This document shows, one piece after another, positions 54,090 through 64,000 of a stretch of 64,000 bases of DNA (position 1 is the stretch's first letter; every line of letters begins with the position of its first letter). Below the pieces are notes generated by a model. That model was given only the letters and a program-made list of their open reading frames with translations. It was not told the origin of the DNA and did no database searches. Made by a program: the position numbers and the translations under genes. Origin of the DNA: Anomaloglossus baeobatrachus (lineage: Eukaryota; Chordata; Amphibia; Anura; Aromobatidae). The stretch is taken from assembly GCF_048569485.1 (NCBI RefSeq), contig NC_134354.1:332951143-333015142 (forward strand), in the 5' to 3' direction.

Positions 54090-54849
54090 TTTATCTTATC
54101 TTTGGAGATTTGGCATCGCGCTCCCTCTCCCCTCCGAGCGGTGCCCCGAGACGTAATCCTGAAGGCCCGGTCATCGCTATGGTGTCCGAGGTCGTCATGA
54201 CAACCTCCGGGTCACCTGACTGCGGGAAGCCTCCATGATCATGCCTTCCGCATGAATCTACTGACAGTGCAGCTCTGACAGCTACAGGGTACTGCGATGA
54301 CCTATCGTTGCAGTACAGTGTAGTTGCAATCAGAGCAGTGAGAGGTAATGTCTCATTATAGGGACTAAATAAAAAAGTAAAAAAAAGTTAAAAAAAAATT
54401 TAAAAAAATTCTAAAAATAAAGAACAAAAAAATTATTAAAAAAATACTATATTTGCGTAAAAAAAAAAAGGTACACATTTGGTATTTTTGCTTCTGTAAC
54501 AATCCGCTCTATAAAACGCTCACACTTATTAACCTCTGCAGTGAACACCGTAAAAAAAAGTAGCAAAAACTATGTCTTTTCATCATACAGCTGACAAAAA
54601 AGTGGAATAAAATGCGATCATAAAGCTATATATATAAATAATATAGGTACTGCTGAAAACGTTATCTTGTCCCACAATAAAAAGCCACCACACAGCTCCA
54701 TCAGCGAAAAATGTAAAATGCTAAAGCACTGAGGAGAAAAAAAGCAATGCAAAACCAGTTTTTTTTCTTTCTATAAAATAGTTTTTATGGTGTAAAAATG
54801 GCAAAACAAAAAGACTAGATAAATGTGGTATCACTATAACTGTACTGAC
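54090..54849. repeat. AT-rich frog-type interspersed repeat, third locus
   Basis: The same family as 11215 and 23660: CCTCCGGGTCACCTGACTGC near 54210, ATAAAACGCTCACACTTATT and AAAAAAGTGGAATAAAATGC near 54600, AAAGCCACCACACAGCTCC near 54680. AT-rich low-complexity runs in the middle. No coding. Confidence 0.65.
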
Positions 54850-55236
54850 CAGGGCCGGACTGGGACTAAAATTCAGCCCTGGCATTTGGGGGTACACAGG
54901 CCCACTTGTCGCATGGTGAATGGGTAATATCTTTGTGCACTTGTAGGTTGTGTAACACGACCATATAACATGTAGTAACGGCTCCGTCCAATATTACAGC
55001 TCAGTCCTATTTATTGTTCTTAGTAGCAGGACCTTGGGAAGCTGCTATTTTCCTGCAGAGCTGGGTCTCGCAGATAATGAAGAGGATGCTGCTCTCCACA
55101 TAATGCTGCGGTCACATAGCTGATGGGCAGGGATACAAAATCAGATCCCCCTGAACTAATATTGATGACCTATTCTACAGATAGGGGATCAGGGAAGCTG
55201 CTGTTTTCACTGGTGATAATTTTGGACACATACCAC
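54850..55236. mobile_element. hAT-like 5' fragment
   Basis: Starts CAGGGCCGGACTGGGACTAA (54850), a typical hAT-type terminus. No mirrored right end is found before the next MITE. No transposase. Confidence 0.45.
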
Positions 55237-55239
55237 TTA

Positions 55240-55818
55240 GGCCCGTTTCACATGTCAGTGAAAAACACTGACGTATAAAACACGCACATGTCCCTCCGTG
55301 TTCCGTGATTCACGGCACACGTGGGTTGTCCATGTGCAATCCGTGATCCGTGATTACACATGGACATTACTCACCTGCCTTCACTGCTGCTGTCCATGGT
55401 GCTGAAGTCCTCAGCTCTGCAGCGTCTGCCCACCGCTCTCAGCTCTTACTTCCTGGAATATTCATGAGCCAGGCAGGAGCTGCCGAAAGCAGAGGCTGCA
55501 AAGCGAATCGCAGGCAAGGTAAGTTGATAATTTTTAATATTTAATATGTCCGTGATTTTCTTGTACGTGTTTCACTGATCACACACGGATCACACCATAG
55601 TGTGGTCCGTGGGTCATCAGTGATGCCAGACAAAAACTGACATGTCTCTGTGCAGAATCACAGCCAAGGGTGCACACTGCATGGAGACACGTTCAGTGAA
55701 AAATCACTGATGTGTGAGTAGACCCATTGATTATAATGGGTCTGCGTATGTCAGTGATTCTGGTACGTTTTAAAAAAAAGCACATACGTACCAGAATCAC
55801 TGACGTGTGAAAGGGGCC
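55240..55818. mobile_element. Harbinger-like MITE with GGCCCSTTTCACA ends
   Basis: Left GGCCCGTTTCACATGTCAGT and right ACTGACGTGTGAAAGGGGCC are inverted, flanked by TTA (55237-55239, 55819-55821). Arms repeat ACGTGTTTCACTGATCACAC-type motifs. 579 bp, non-coding. Confidence 0.85.
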
Positions 55819-55821
55819 TTA

Positions 55822-56770
55822 GGGAATGTGCAATGACATTTTTGGGGGCCGATCCCACCATGGAAACCACTGTGAAAAATACGCAACTGAATGACCGTAT
55901 AGTTCTACTTTCTGTGCAAAGACTTTTGACCATTTTTTTAACCACTTCAGGTTCCTAAAACCACCAAGTGGTTAAAAGAAGTGACCGCTCCATTCTTCTG
56001 GTGTTTTCCAGTCAGAAGAGGCTCTGTACTTTACAATGGGAAGGCTCGGAAGATGCCCAGACGGCTTTTGTTGTGTTTAACATCACTTTTTCTTAAAAGT
56101 GCAGTAAAAAATATGTGACAAAAACAATGGGAAAATACTAAAAGAAAAACCAAAGATGGTCAAAACCATCGAAAAAATATCCAGGAACCAACTGTAAAAC
56201 TACACAGAAGATGGGTCAGGAAAAAAAACGCCATGGATTTTCAGCATCTTCTGCTTGAGAAACTTGGCGGTGTTGCTTGAGTTTAAACTCCCTTGTATGC
56301 ACATACCCTAAGGTTTTCCAGCTTTAGAAACTCATTCCCTGCATTGTTTATTTGTTTTATCCACTCTCCCCAGGTCTGCTATTGTCTGTAGTGCTGATGT
56401 TACATCAAAATGACAGCACTGCAACCAATCAAGGAGCTCAGCAGCTAACTGATTGGCTGCAGCGCTGCTGATCTGATGTCAGAGATGTAGACAATTATAG
56501 ACACCAGATGCAACAGCAGTTTATATTTTTTATAACAAAAAGGACGCATCAAACATCAAGAGGATGTGAGCAGTCAGCGTCATGGCAGGGGTACGTACTT
56601 GAATATATCACTAGAGCCAAAGATTTGAGGAGGATTTGGAGACATTCTCCTTAAAAAAATGTGTAAACATATGCTAATTTACACTGTTTTTGGAACAGAA
56701 ACTGAGCAAAATCGTGACAAATTCTCCTCATAATCTCAAAACAAACTTGTGATTATTTTTAAGCTTTAAC
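55822..56770. other. Unassigned non-coding sequence
   Basis: No recognisable element ends or coding frames. Short AT-rich runs only; may be old repeats or unique intergenic DNA. Confidence 0.3.
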
Positions 56771-56774
56771 ATAG

Positions 56775-57940
56775 CCATGAAACTTGCTTTGGATTGTCAA
56801 GTTCAGAACCCCCATCAGCATATGAATGTTGCACCAGAACCACCACCGCCACATGAATGTAGCATCAGAATCCACATCAGCACATGAATGTAGCTTCAGA
56901 ACCACTATCAGCACATGAATGAAGCACCAGATCCCCCATCAGCACATAAATGTAGCATCAGAGCACCCATCCACACATGAATGTAGCCTCAGAACCCCAT
57001 CAGCACATGAATGTAGCATCAGAACCCCATCAGCACATGAATGTAGCACCAAAACCCCATCAGCACATGAATTTAGCAACAGAACCCCCAATCAGCACAT
57101 GAATATAGGACCAGAACCCCCAATCAGCACATGAATGTAGGACCAGAACCCCCAATCAGCACATGAATGTAGCATCAGAATCCCCATCCAGCACATGAAT
57201 ATAGCATCAGAACCACCATCAGCACAAGAATGTAGCATCAGAACCACCATCAGCACATGAATGTAGGACCAGAACCCCCAATCAGCACATGAATGTAGCA
57301 TCAGAACCCCCAATCAGCACATGAATGTAGCATCAGAACCCCCATCAGCACATGAATGTAGCATCAGAAACACCATCATCACATGAATGTAGCTTCAGAA
57401 CCACTATCAGCACATGAATGTAGCACCAGATCCCCCATCAGTACATAAATATAGCATCAGAGCACCCATCAGCACATGAATGTAGCCTCAGAACCCCATC
57501 AGCACATGAATGTAGCACCAGACCCCATCAGCACATGAATATAGCACCAGAACACTATCAGCAGGTGAATTTAGCACCAGAACCCCCAATCAGCACATGA
57601 ATGTAGGACCAGAAACCCCAATCAGTACATGAATGTAGCATCAGAACCCCATCAGCACATGAATGCAGCACTAGAACCACCATCAGCACAAGAATGTAGC
57701 ATCAGAACCACCATCAGTACATGAATGTAGCATCAGAACCCCCATCAGCACATGAATGCAGCACTAGAACCACCATCAGCACAAGAATGTAGCATCAGAA
57801 CCCCCATCAGCACATGAATGTAGCATCAGAACCACCATTAGCACATGAATACAGCACCACAACCATCATCAGCACATGAATACAGCACCAAAGCCACCAT
57901 CAGCACATGACTGCAGCGTCAAAACTAACGTCAGTACATG
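56775..57940. repeat. 31-bp minisatellite (CATCAGCACATGAATGTAG unit)
   Basis: Almost forty units of CATCAGCACATGAATGTAGC followed by ATCAGAACCCC, 30 or 31 bp according to C-run length. Common variants are GGACCAGAACCCCCAAT and GCACCAGAACCCC. Some multi-unit blocks recur (for example around 56870-57060 and 57370-57540), suggesting duplication of groups of units. Confidence 0.95.
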
Positions 57941-58023
57941 AACCATGCTTAGCCCCAGGTATAATTGGATTGTATGAACCTACAACTCTCAATTTGTCCT
58001 TAACAATGGTAAAGAGATGCTAA

Positions 58024-58677
58024 GGGTACCGGTCACACTTTAGCAACGCAGCAGTGATCCCACCAGCGATCTGACCTGGTCAGGATCGCTGCTGCATCGC
58101 TACATGGTCGCTGGTGAGCTGTCAAACAGGCAGATCTCACCAGCGACCAGTGACCAGCCCCCAGCCAGCAGCGACGTGCAAGCGACGCTGCGCTTGCACG
58201 GAGCCGGCGTCTGGAAGCTGCGGACACTGGTAACTAAGGTAAACATCGGGTATGGTTACCCGATGTTTACCTTAGTTACCAGCGCACACCGCTTAGCTGA
58301 GCGTGTGCAGGGAGCAGGAGCCGGCACTGGCAGCGTGAGAGCTGTGGAGGCTGGCAACGAAGGTAAATATCGGGTAACCACCTTGGTTACCCGATGTTTA
58401 CCTTGGTTACAGCTTACCGCAGGCTGTCAGACGCCGGCTCCTGCTCCCTGCACATTCAGGATTGTTGCTCTCTCGCTGTCACACACAGCGATGTGTGCTT
58501 AACAGCGGGAGAGCAACAATAAAAAAACGAACCAGGGCTGTGTGTAACGAGCAGCGATCTCACAGCAGGGGCCAGATCGCTGCTCAGTGTCACACACAGC
58601 GAGATCGCTAATGAGGTCACAAAAACCGTGACTCAGCAGCTATCTCAGTAGCGATCTCGCTGTGTGTGAAGTACCCC
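58024..58677. mobile_element. Harbinger-like CGAC/CGAT-rich MITE
   Basis: Ends GGGTACCGGTCACAC and GTGTGAAGTACCCC, flanked by TAA (58021-58023, 58678-58680). The interior shares hairpins of GGTTACCCGATGTTTACCTT with 29452-30589 and 46748-47483, but with GATCGCT in place of many CGACG motifs, so it is a sister subfamily. Confidence 0.85.
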
Positions 58678-58680
58678 TAA

Positions 58681-59020
58681 GAGTTGTTGTTATCAGTAAT
58701 TATCAGAATGCGGACCATACAGGAACCACAGTACTGATAAGACGCAGGCAGCATCACAAATAAACATTTACATCCAGGTACCTTATAGATGACAGTCTCT
58801 GATCAGAGTCGTTCCCATCATTTTTGTCTCCACGTAGTACAGACGCCATCGTGAGATTTCATGCCCTCAGTTCGTCTTTGAAGACCACCCTCTTTATTCT
58901 TCAGCAGCACTTCCTGACACAGTGCCTTTAAAAATAAAAGTATCATTATTCTGACCCATTAATATGAATATTTCCCATGCTACGACCCTGAATATAAAAT
59001 TGCTGTACTTCCTTCACAAA
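58681..59020. other. Unassigned; possible short exon on the minus strand
   Basis: The minus strand at 58849-58782 has ATG followed by 22 open codons (MASVLRGDKNDGNDSDQRLS, then SI) and a splice-donor-like AAG|GTACC. No family is recognised. The rest is non-coding sequence leading into the minisatellite. It could equally be repeat DNA. Confidence 0.15.
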
Positions 59021-59059
59021 ATATATCCACCCATATATACACTGGCCTTTTCATAATAA

Positions 59060-62000
59060 ACTCCTAACACTGCCCCTCTTCATAATATACCTCCTATGCT
59101 GCCCCTCTCCTTAATATACCCCCTATGCTGCCCCTCTCCTTAATATTCCCCTATGCTGCCCCTCTCCTTAATATACCCCCTATGCTGCCCCTCTCCTTAA
59201 TATATCCCCCAAGCTGCCACTCTCCTTAATATACCCCCTATGCTGCCCCTCTCCTTAATATTCCCCTATGCTGCCCCTCTCCTTAATATACCCCCTATGC
59301 TGCCCCTCTCCTTAATATATCCCCCAAGCTGCTACTCTCCTTAGTATACCCCCTATCCTGCCCCTGTCCTTAATATACCCCCTATGCTGTCACTCTCCTT
59401 AATATACCCCCTATGCTGCCCCTCTCCTTAATATACCCCTACGCTGCCACTTTCCTTAATATATCCCCCATGCTGCCACTCTCCTTAATATACCCCCTAT
59501 GCTGCCCCTCTCCTTAATATACCCCCTATGCTGCCCCTCTCCTTAATATACCCCCTATGCTACCACTCTCCTTAATATACCCCCTATGCTGCCCCTCTCC
59601 TTAATATACCCCCTATGCTGCCCCTCTCCTTAATATATCCCCCATGCTGCACCTCCCCTTAATATACCTCCTATGCTGCCCCTCTCCTTAATATATCCCC
59701 CAAGCTGCCACTCTCCTTAATAAACCCCCTATGCTGCCCCTCTCCTTAATATACCCCCTATGCTGCCCCTCTCCTTAATATACCCCCTATGCTGCCCCTC
59801 TCCTTAATATATCCCCCAAGCTGTCACTCTCCTTAATAAACCCCCTATGCTGCCCCTCTCCTTAATATTCCCCTATGCTGCTCCTCTCCTTAATATACCC
59901 CCTATGCTGCCCCTGTCCTTAATATACCCCCTATGCTGCCCCTCTCCTTAATATATCCCCCAAGCTGCCACTCTCCTTAATAAACCCCCTATGCTGCCCC
60001 TCTCCTTAATATATCCCCTATGCTGCCCCTCTCCTTAATATACCCCCTATGCTGCCCCTCTCCTTAATATACCCCCTATGCTGCCACTCTCCTTATTATA
60101 CCCCTTATGCTGCCACTCTCCTTAATATACCCCCTATGCTGCCCCTCTCCTTAATTTACCCCCTATGCTGCCACTCTCCTTAATATACCCCCTATGCTGC
60201 CACTCTCCTTAATATACCCCCTACGCTGTCCCGCTCCTTAATATACCCCTATGCTGCCACTCTCCTTAATATACTCCCTATGCTGCTCCTCTCCTTAATA
60301 TACCCCCTATGCTGCCCCTGTCCTTAATATACCCCCTATGCTGCCCCTCTCCTTAATATATCCCCCAAGCTGCCACTCTCCTTAATAAACCCCCTATGCT
60401 GCCCCTCTCCTTAATATATCCCCTATGCTGCCCCTCTCCTTAATATACCCCCTATGCTGCCCCTCTCCTTAATATACCCCCTATGCTGCCACTCTCCTTA
60501 TTATACCCCTTATGCTGCCACTCTCCTTAATATACCCCCTATGCTGCCACTCTCCTTAATTTACCCCCTATGCTGCCACTCTCCTTAATATACCCCCTAT
60601 GCTGCTACTCTCCTTAATATACCCCCTACGCTGTCCCGCTCCTTAATATACCCCTATGCTGCCACTCTCCTTAATATACCCCCTATGCTGCCACTCTCCT
60701 TAATATACCCCCTATGCTGCCACTCTCCTTAATATACCCCCTACGCTGTCCCGCTCCTTAATATACCCCTATGCTGCCCCTCTCCTTAATATACCCCCTA
60801 TGCTGCCACTCTCCTTATTATACCCCTTATGCTGCCACTCTCCTTAATATACCCCCTATGCTGCCCCTCTCCTTAATTTACCCCCTATGCTGCCACTCTC
60901 CTTAATATACCCCCTATGCTGCCACTCTCCTTAATATACCCCCTATGCTGTCCCGCTCCTTAATATACCCCTATTCTGCCCCTCTCCTTAATATATCCCC
61001 CAAGCTGCCACTCTCCTTAATAAACCCCCTAAGCTGCCCCTCTCCTTAATATTACCCTATGCTGCCCCTCTCCTTAATATACCCCCTATGCTGCCCCTCT
61101 CCTTAATATATCCCCCAAGCTGCCACTCTCCTTAATATACCCCCTATGCTGCCCCTGTCCTTAATATACCCCCTATGCTGCCCCTATCCTTAATATATCC
61201 CCCAAGCTGCCACTCTCCTTAATAAACCCCCTATGCTGCCCCTCTCCTTAATATACCCCCTATGCTGCCCCTTTCCTTAATATACCCCCAAGCTGCCACT
61301 CTCCTTAATATACCCCCTATGCTGCCCCTCTCCTTAATATACCCCCCATGCTGCCCCTCCCCTTAATATATCCCCCAAGCTGCCACTCTCCTTAATATAC
61401 CCCCTATGCTGCCCCTCTCCTTAATATACCCCCTATGCTGCCACTCTCCTTATTATACCCCCTATGATGCCCCTCTCCTTAATAAACCGCCTATGCTGCC
61501 CCTCTCCTTAATATACCCCCTATGCTGCCCCTCTCCTTAATATACCCCCTTATGCTGCCCCTCTCCTTAATATATCCCCCAAGCTGCCACTCTCCTTAAT
61601 ATACCCCCTATGCTGCCCCTCTCCTTAATATACCCCCTATGCTACCACTCTCCTTAATATACCCCTATGCTGCCACTCTCCTTAATATATCCCCCATGCT
61701 GCCCCTCCCCTTAATATACCTCCTATTCTGCCCCTCTCCTTAATATATCCCCCAAGCTGCCACTCTCCTTAATAAACCCCCTATGCTGCCCCTCTCCTTA
61801 ATATAACCCCTATGCTGCCCCTCTCCTTAATATACCCCCTATGCTGCCCCTCTCCTTAATATATCCCCCAAGCTGCCACTCTCCTTAATAAACCCCCTAT
61901 GCTGCCCCTCTCCTTAATATTCCCCTATGCTGCCCCTCTCCTTAATATACCCCCTATGCTGCCCCTCTCCTTAATATATCCCCCAAGCTGCCACTCTCCT

Positions 62001-64000
62001 TAATATACCCCCTATGCTGCCCCTCTCCTTAATATACCCCCTATGCTGCCACTCTCCTTATTATACCCCTTATGCTGCCACTCTCCTTAATATACCCACT
62101 ATGCTGCTCCTCTCCTTAATATACCCCCTATGCTGCCACTCTCCTTAATATACCCCCTTTGCTGCCACTCTCCTTAATTTACCCCCTATGCTGCCACTCT
62201 CCTTAATATACCCCCTATGCTGCCACTCTCCTTAATATACACCCTATGCTGTCCCGCTCCTTAATATACCCCTATGCTGCCACTCTCCTTAATATATCCC
62301 CCATGCTGCCACTCTCCTTAATATACCCCCTATGCTGCCCCTCTCCTTAATATACCCCCTATACTGCCCCTCTCCTTAATATACCCCCTATGCTGCCACT
62401 CTCCTTAACATACCCCCTATGCTGCCCCTCTCCTTAATATACCCCCTATGCTGCCCCTCTCCTTAATATATCCCCCATGCTGCCCCTCCCCTTAAAATAT
62501 CCCCCATGCTGCCCCTCCCCTTAATATACCCCCTATGCTGCCCCTCTCCTTAATATATCCCCCATGCTGTCCCTCTCCTTAATATATCCCCCATGCTGCC
62601 CCTCTCCTTAATATTCCCCTATGCTACCCCTCTCCTTAATATACCCCCTATGCTGCCCCTCTCCTTAATATATCCCCCAAGCTGCCACTCTCCTTAATAT
62701 ACCCCCTATGCTGCCCCTCTCCTTAATATACCCCCTATGCTGCCACTCTCCTTATTATACCCCCTATGCTGCCCCTCTCCTTAATATACCCCCTATACTG
62801 CCCCTCTCCTTAATATACCCCCTATGCTGCCACTCTCCTTAATATACCCCCTATGCTGCCACTCTCCTTAACATACCCCCTATGCTGCCCCTCTCCTTAA
62901 TATACCCCCTATGCTGCCCCTCTCCTTAATATATCCCCCATGCTGCCCCTCCCCTTAATATATCCCCCATGCTGCCCCTCCCCTTAATATACCCCCCATG
63001 CTGCCCCTCTCCTTAATATATCCCCCATGCTGTCCCTCTCCTTAATATATCCCCCATGCTGCCCCTCCCCTTAATATACCCCCTATGCTGCCCCTCTCCT
63101 TAATATATCCCCCATGCTGCCCCTCCCCTTAATATACCCCCTATGCTGCCCCTCTCCTTAATATATCCCCCATGCTGCCCCTCCCCTTAATATACCCCCT
63201 ATGCTGCCCCTCTCCTTAATATACCCCCTATGCTGCCCCTCTCCTTAATATACCCCCTATGCTGCCACTCTCCTTAATAAACCCCCTATGATGCCCCTCT
63301 CCTTAATATACCCCCTATTCTGCCCCTCTCCTTAATATACCCCCTATGCTGCCCCTCTCCTTAATATATCCCCCAAGCTGCCACTCTCCTTAATATACCC
63401 CCTATGCTGCCCCTCTCCTTAATATACCCCCTATGCTGCCACTCTCCTTAATATACCCCCTATGCTGCCCCTCTCCTTAATATACCCCGTATGCTGCCAC
63501 TCTCCTTAATATACCCCCTATGCTGCCACTCTCCTTTATACCCCCTATGCTGCCCCTCTCCTTAATATACCCCCTATGCTGCCACTCTCCTTAACATACC
63601 CCCTATGCTGCCCCTCTCCTTAATATACCCCCTATGCTGCCCCTCTCCTTAATATATCCCCCATGCTGCCTCTCCCCTTAATATATCCCCCATGCTGCCC
63701 CTCCCCTTAATATACCCCCTATGCTGCCCCTCTCCTTAATATATCCCCCATGCTGTCCCTCTCCTTAATATATCCCCCATGCTGCCCCTCCCCTTAATAT
63801 ACCCCCTATGCTGCCCCTCTCCTTAATATATCCCCCAAGCTGCCACTCTCCTTAATAAACCCCCTATGCTGCCACTCTCCTTAATATACCCCCTATGCTG
63901 TCCCGCTCCTTAAAATACCCCTATGCTGCCACTCTCCTTAATATATACCCCATGCTGCCACTCTCCTTAATATACCCCCTATGCTGCCACTCTCCTTAAT
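59060..64000. repeat. 29-bp minisatellite array, open at window end
   Basis: About 170 tandem copies of TATGCTGCCCCTCTCCTTAA plus TATACCCCC. Recurrent unit types: CCACTCTCC for CCCCTCTCC, a TATCCCCCAAGCTG type, a TTAATAAACCCC type, a shortened TATTCCCC type, and a CTGTCCCGCTCC type. The same strings of types recur hundreds of bases apart (59930-60220 and 60330-60640), so there is higher-order structure. No coding, and no end in the window. Confidence 0.97.

Noticed and set aside
56775-57940. CRISPR-like array or repetitive coding exon
   Set aside because: 31-bp units are contiguous with no spacers. Unit-length changes of one base destroy any frame.
59060-64000. Possibility that the 29-bp array is a CRISPR
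   Set aside because: Units are directly contiguous without unique spacers, vary among themselves, and sit in vertebrate-type repeat DNA.
1-64000. tRNA, rRNA or snRNA genes
   Set aside because: No cloverleaf-type A/B boxes or conserved rRNA or snRNA segments were noticed by eye. A covariance search would be needed to exclude tRNA-like remnants.

Overview
The window looks like gene-poor, transposon-dense intergenic DNA from a large vertebrate genome, most likely an anuran amphibian. The evidence is Ty3/gypsy elements, a Penelope-like element, Harbinger-type MITEs with TWA target sites, hAT- and Tc1-type fragments, and AT-rich interspersed repeats of a kind I associate with frog genomes. I recognise no host protein-coding gene, rRNA or tRNA. 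One very weak candidate short exon near 58.8 kb is noted. Nearly all long open frames lie in transposable elements or in stop-free tandem repeats.

Layout. 1-3286: a probable 3' end of an LTR element with its LTR (969-2203), then a 31-bp minisatellite and the right end of a hAT-like element. 3298-24545: two diverged tandem copies of one ancestral block (copy 1 about 3298-11957, copy 2 about 11958-24545). Each holds a fossil gypsy element on the minus strand, a fold-back TA-flanked element, a Tc1 remnant, a MITE and an AT-rich repeat. Copy 2 has gained solo LTRs, and copy 1 has gained two MITEs. 24550-38860: the AT-rich repeat of copy 2 is split by another fold-back element and then by a gypsy provirus (26836-38603, 6-bp target duplication). 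That provirus is itself hit by a Harbinger-like MITE (29452-30589), a Penelope-like element (32534-36904, 11-bp target duplication) and a related solo LTR (37369-38247).

38885-50350: a Penelope terminal fragment, a CR1-like LINE fragment, a 340-bp palindrome carrying hammerhead-ribozyme-like cores, hAT elements with internal minisatellites, a 16-bp CT-rich satellite next to a possible Helitron terminus, Harbinger MITEs and a solo LTR. 50350-58680: a Tc1 end, a large GGCTATG-ended element with TATC microsatellite, a minus-strand Penelope fragment split by a TTAA-targeting MITE, more MITEs and a 31-bp minisatellite. 59060-64000: an unbroken 29-bp minisatellite array that runs off the window.

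The genes here do not form a pathway. The most informative object is the Penelope-like element at 32534-36904. It has an uninterrupted reverse transcriptase plus GIY-YIG endonuclease frame between 865-bp near-identical inverted arms, and it sits in a clean nested stack that gives relative insertion ages.
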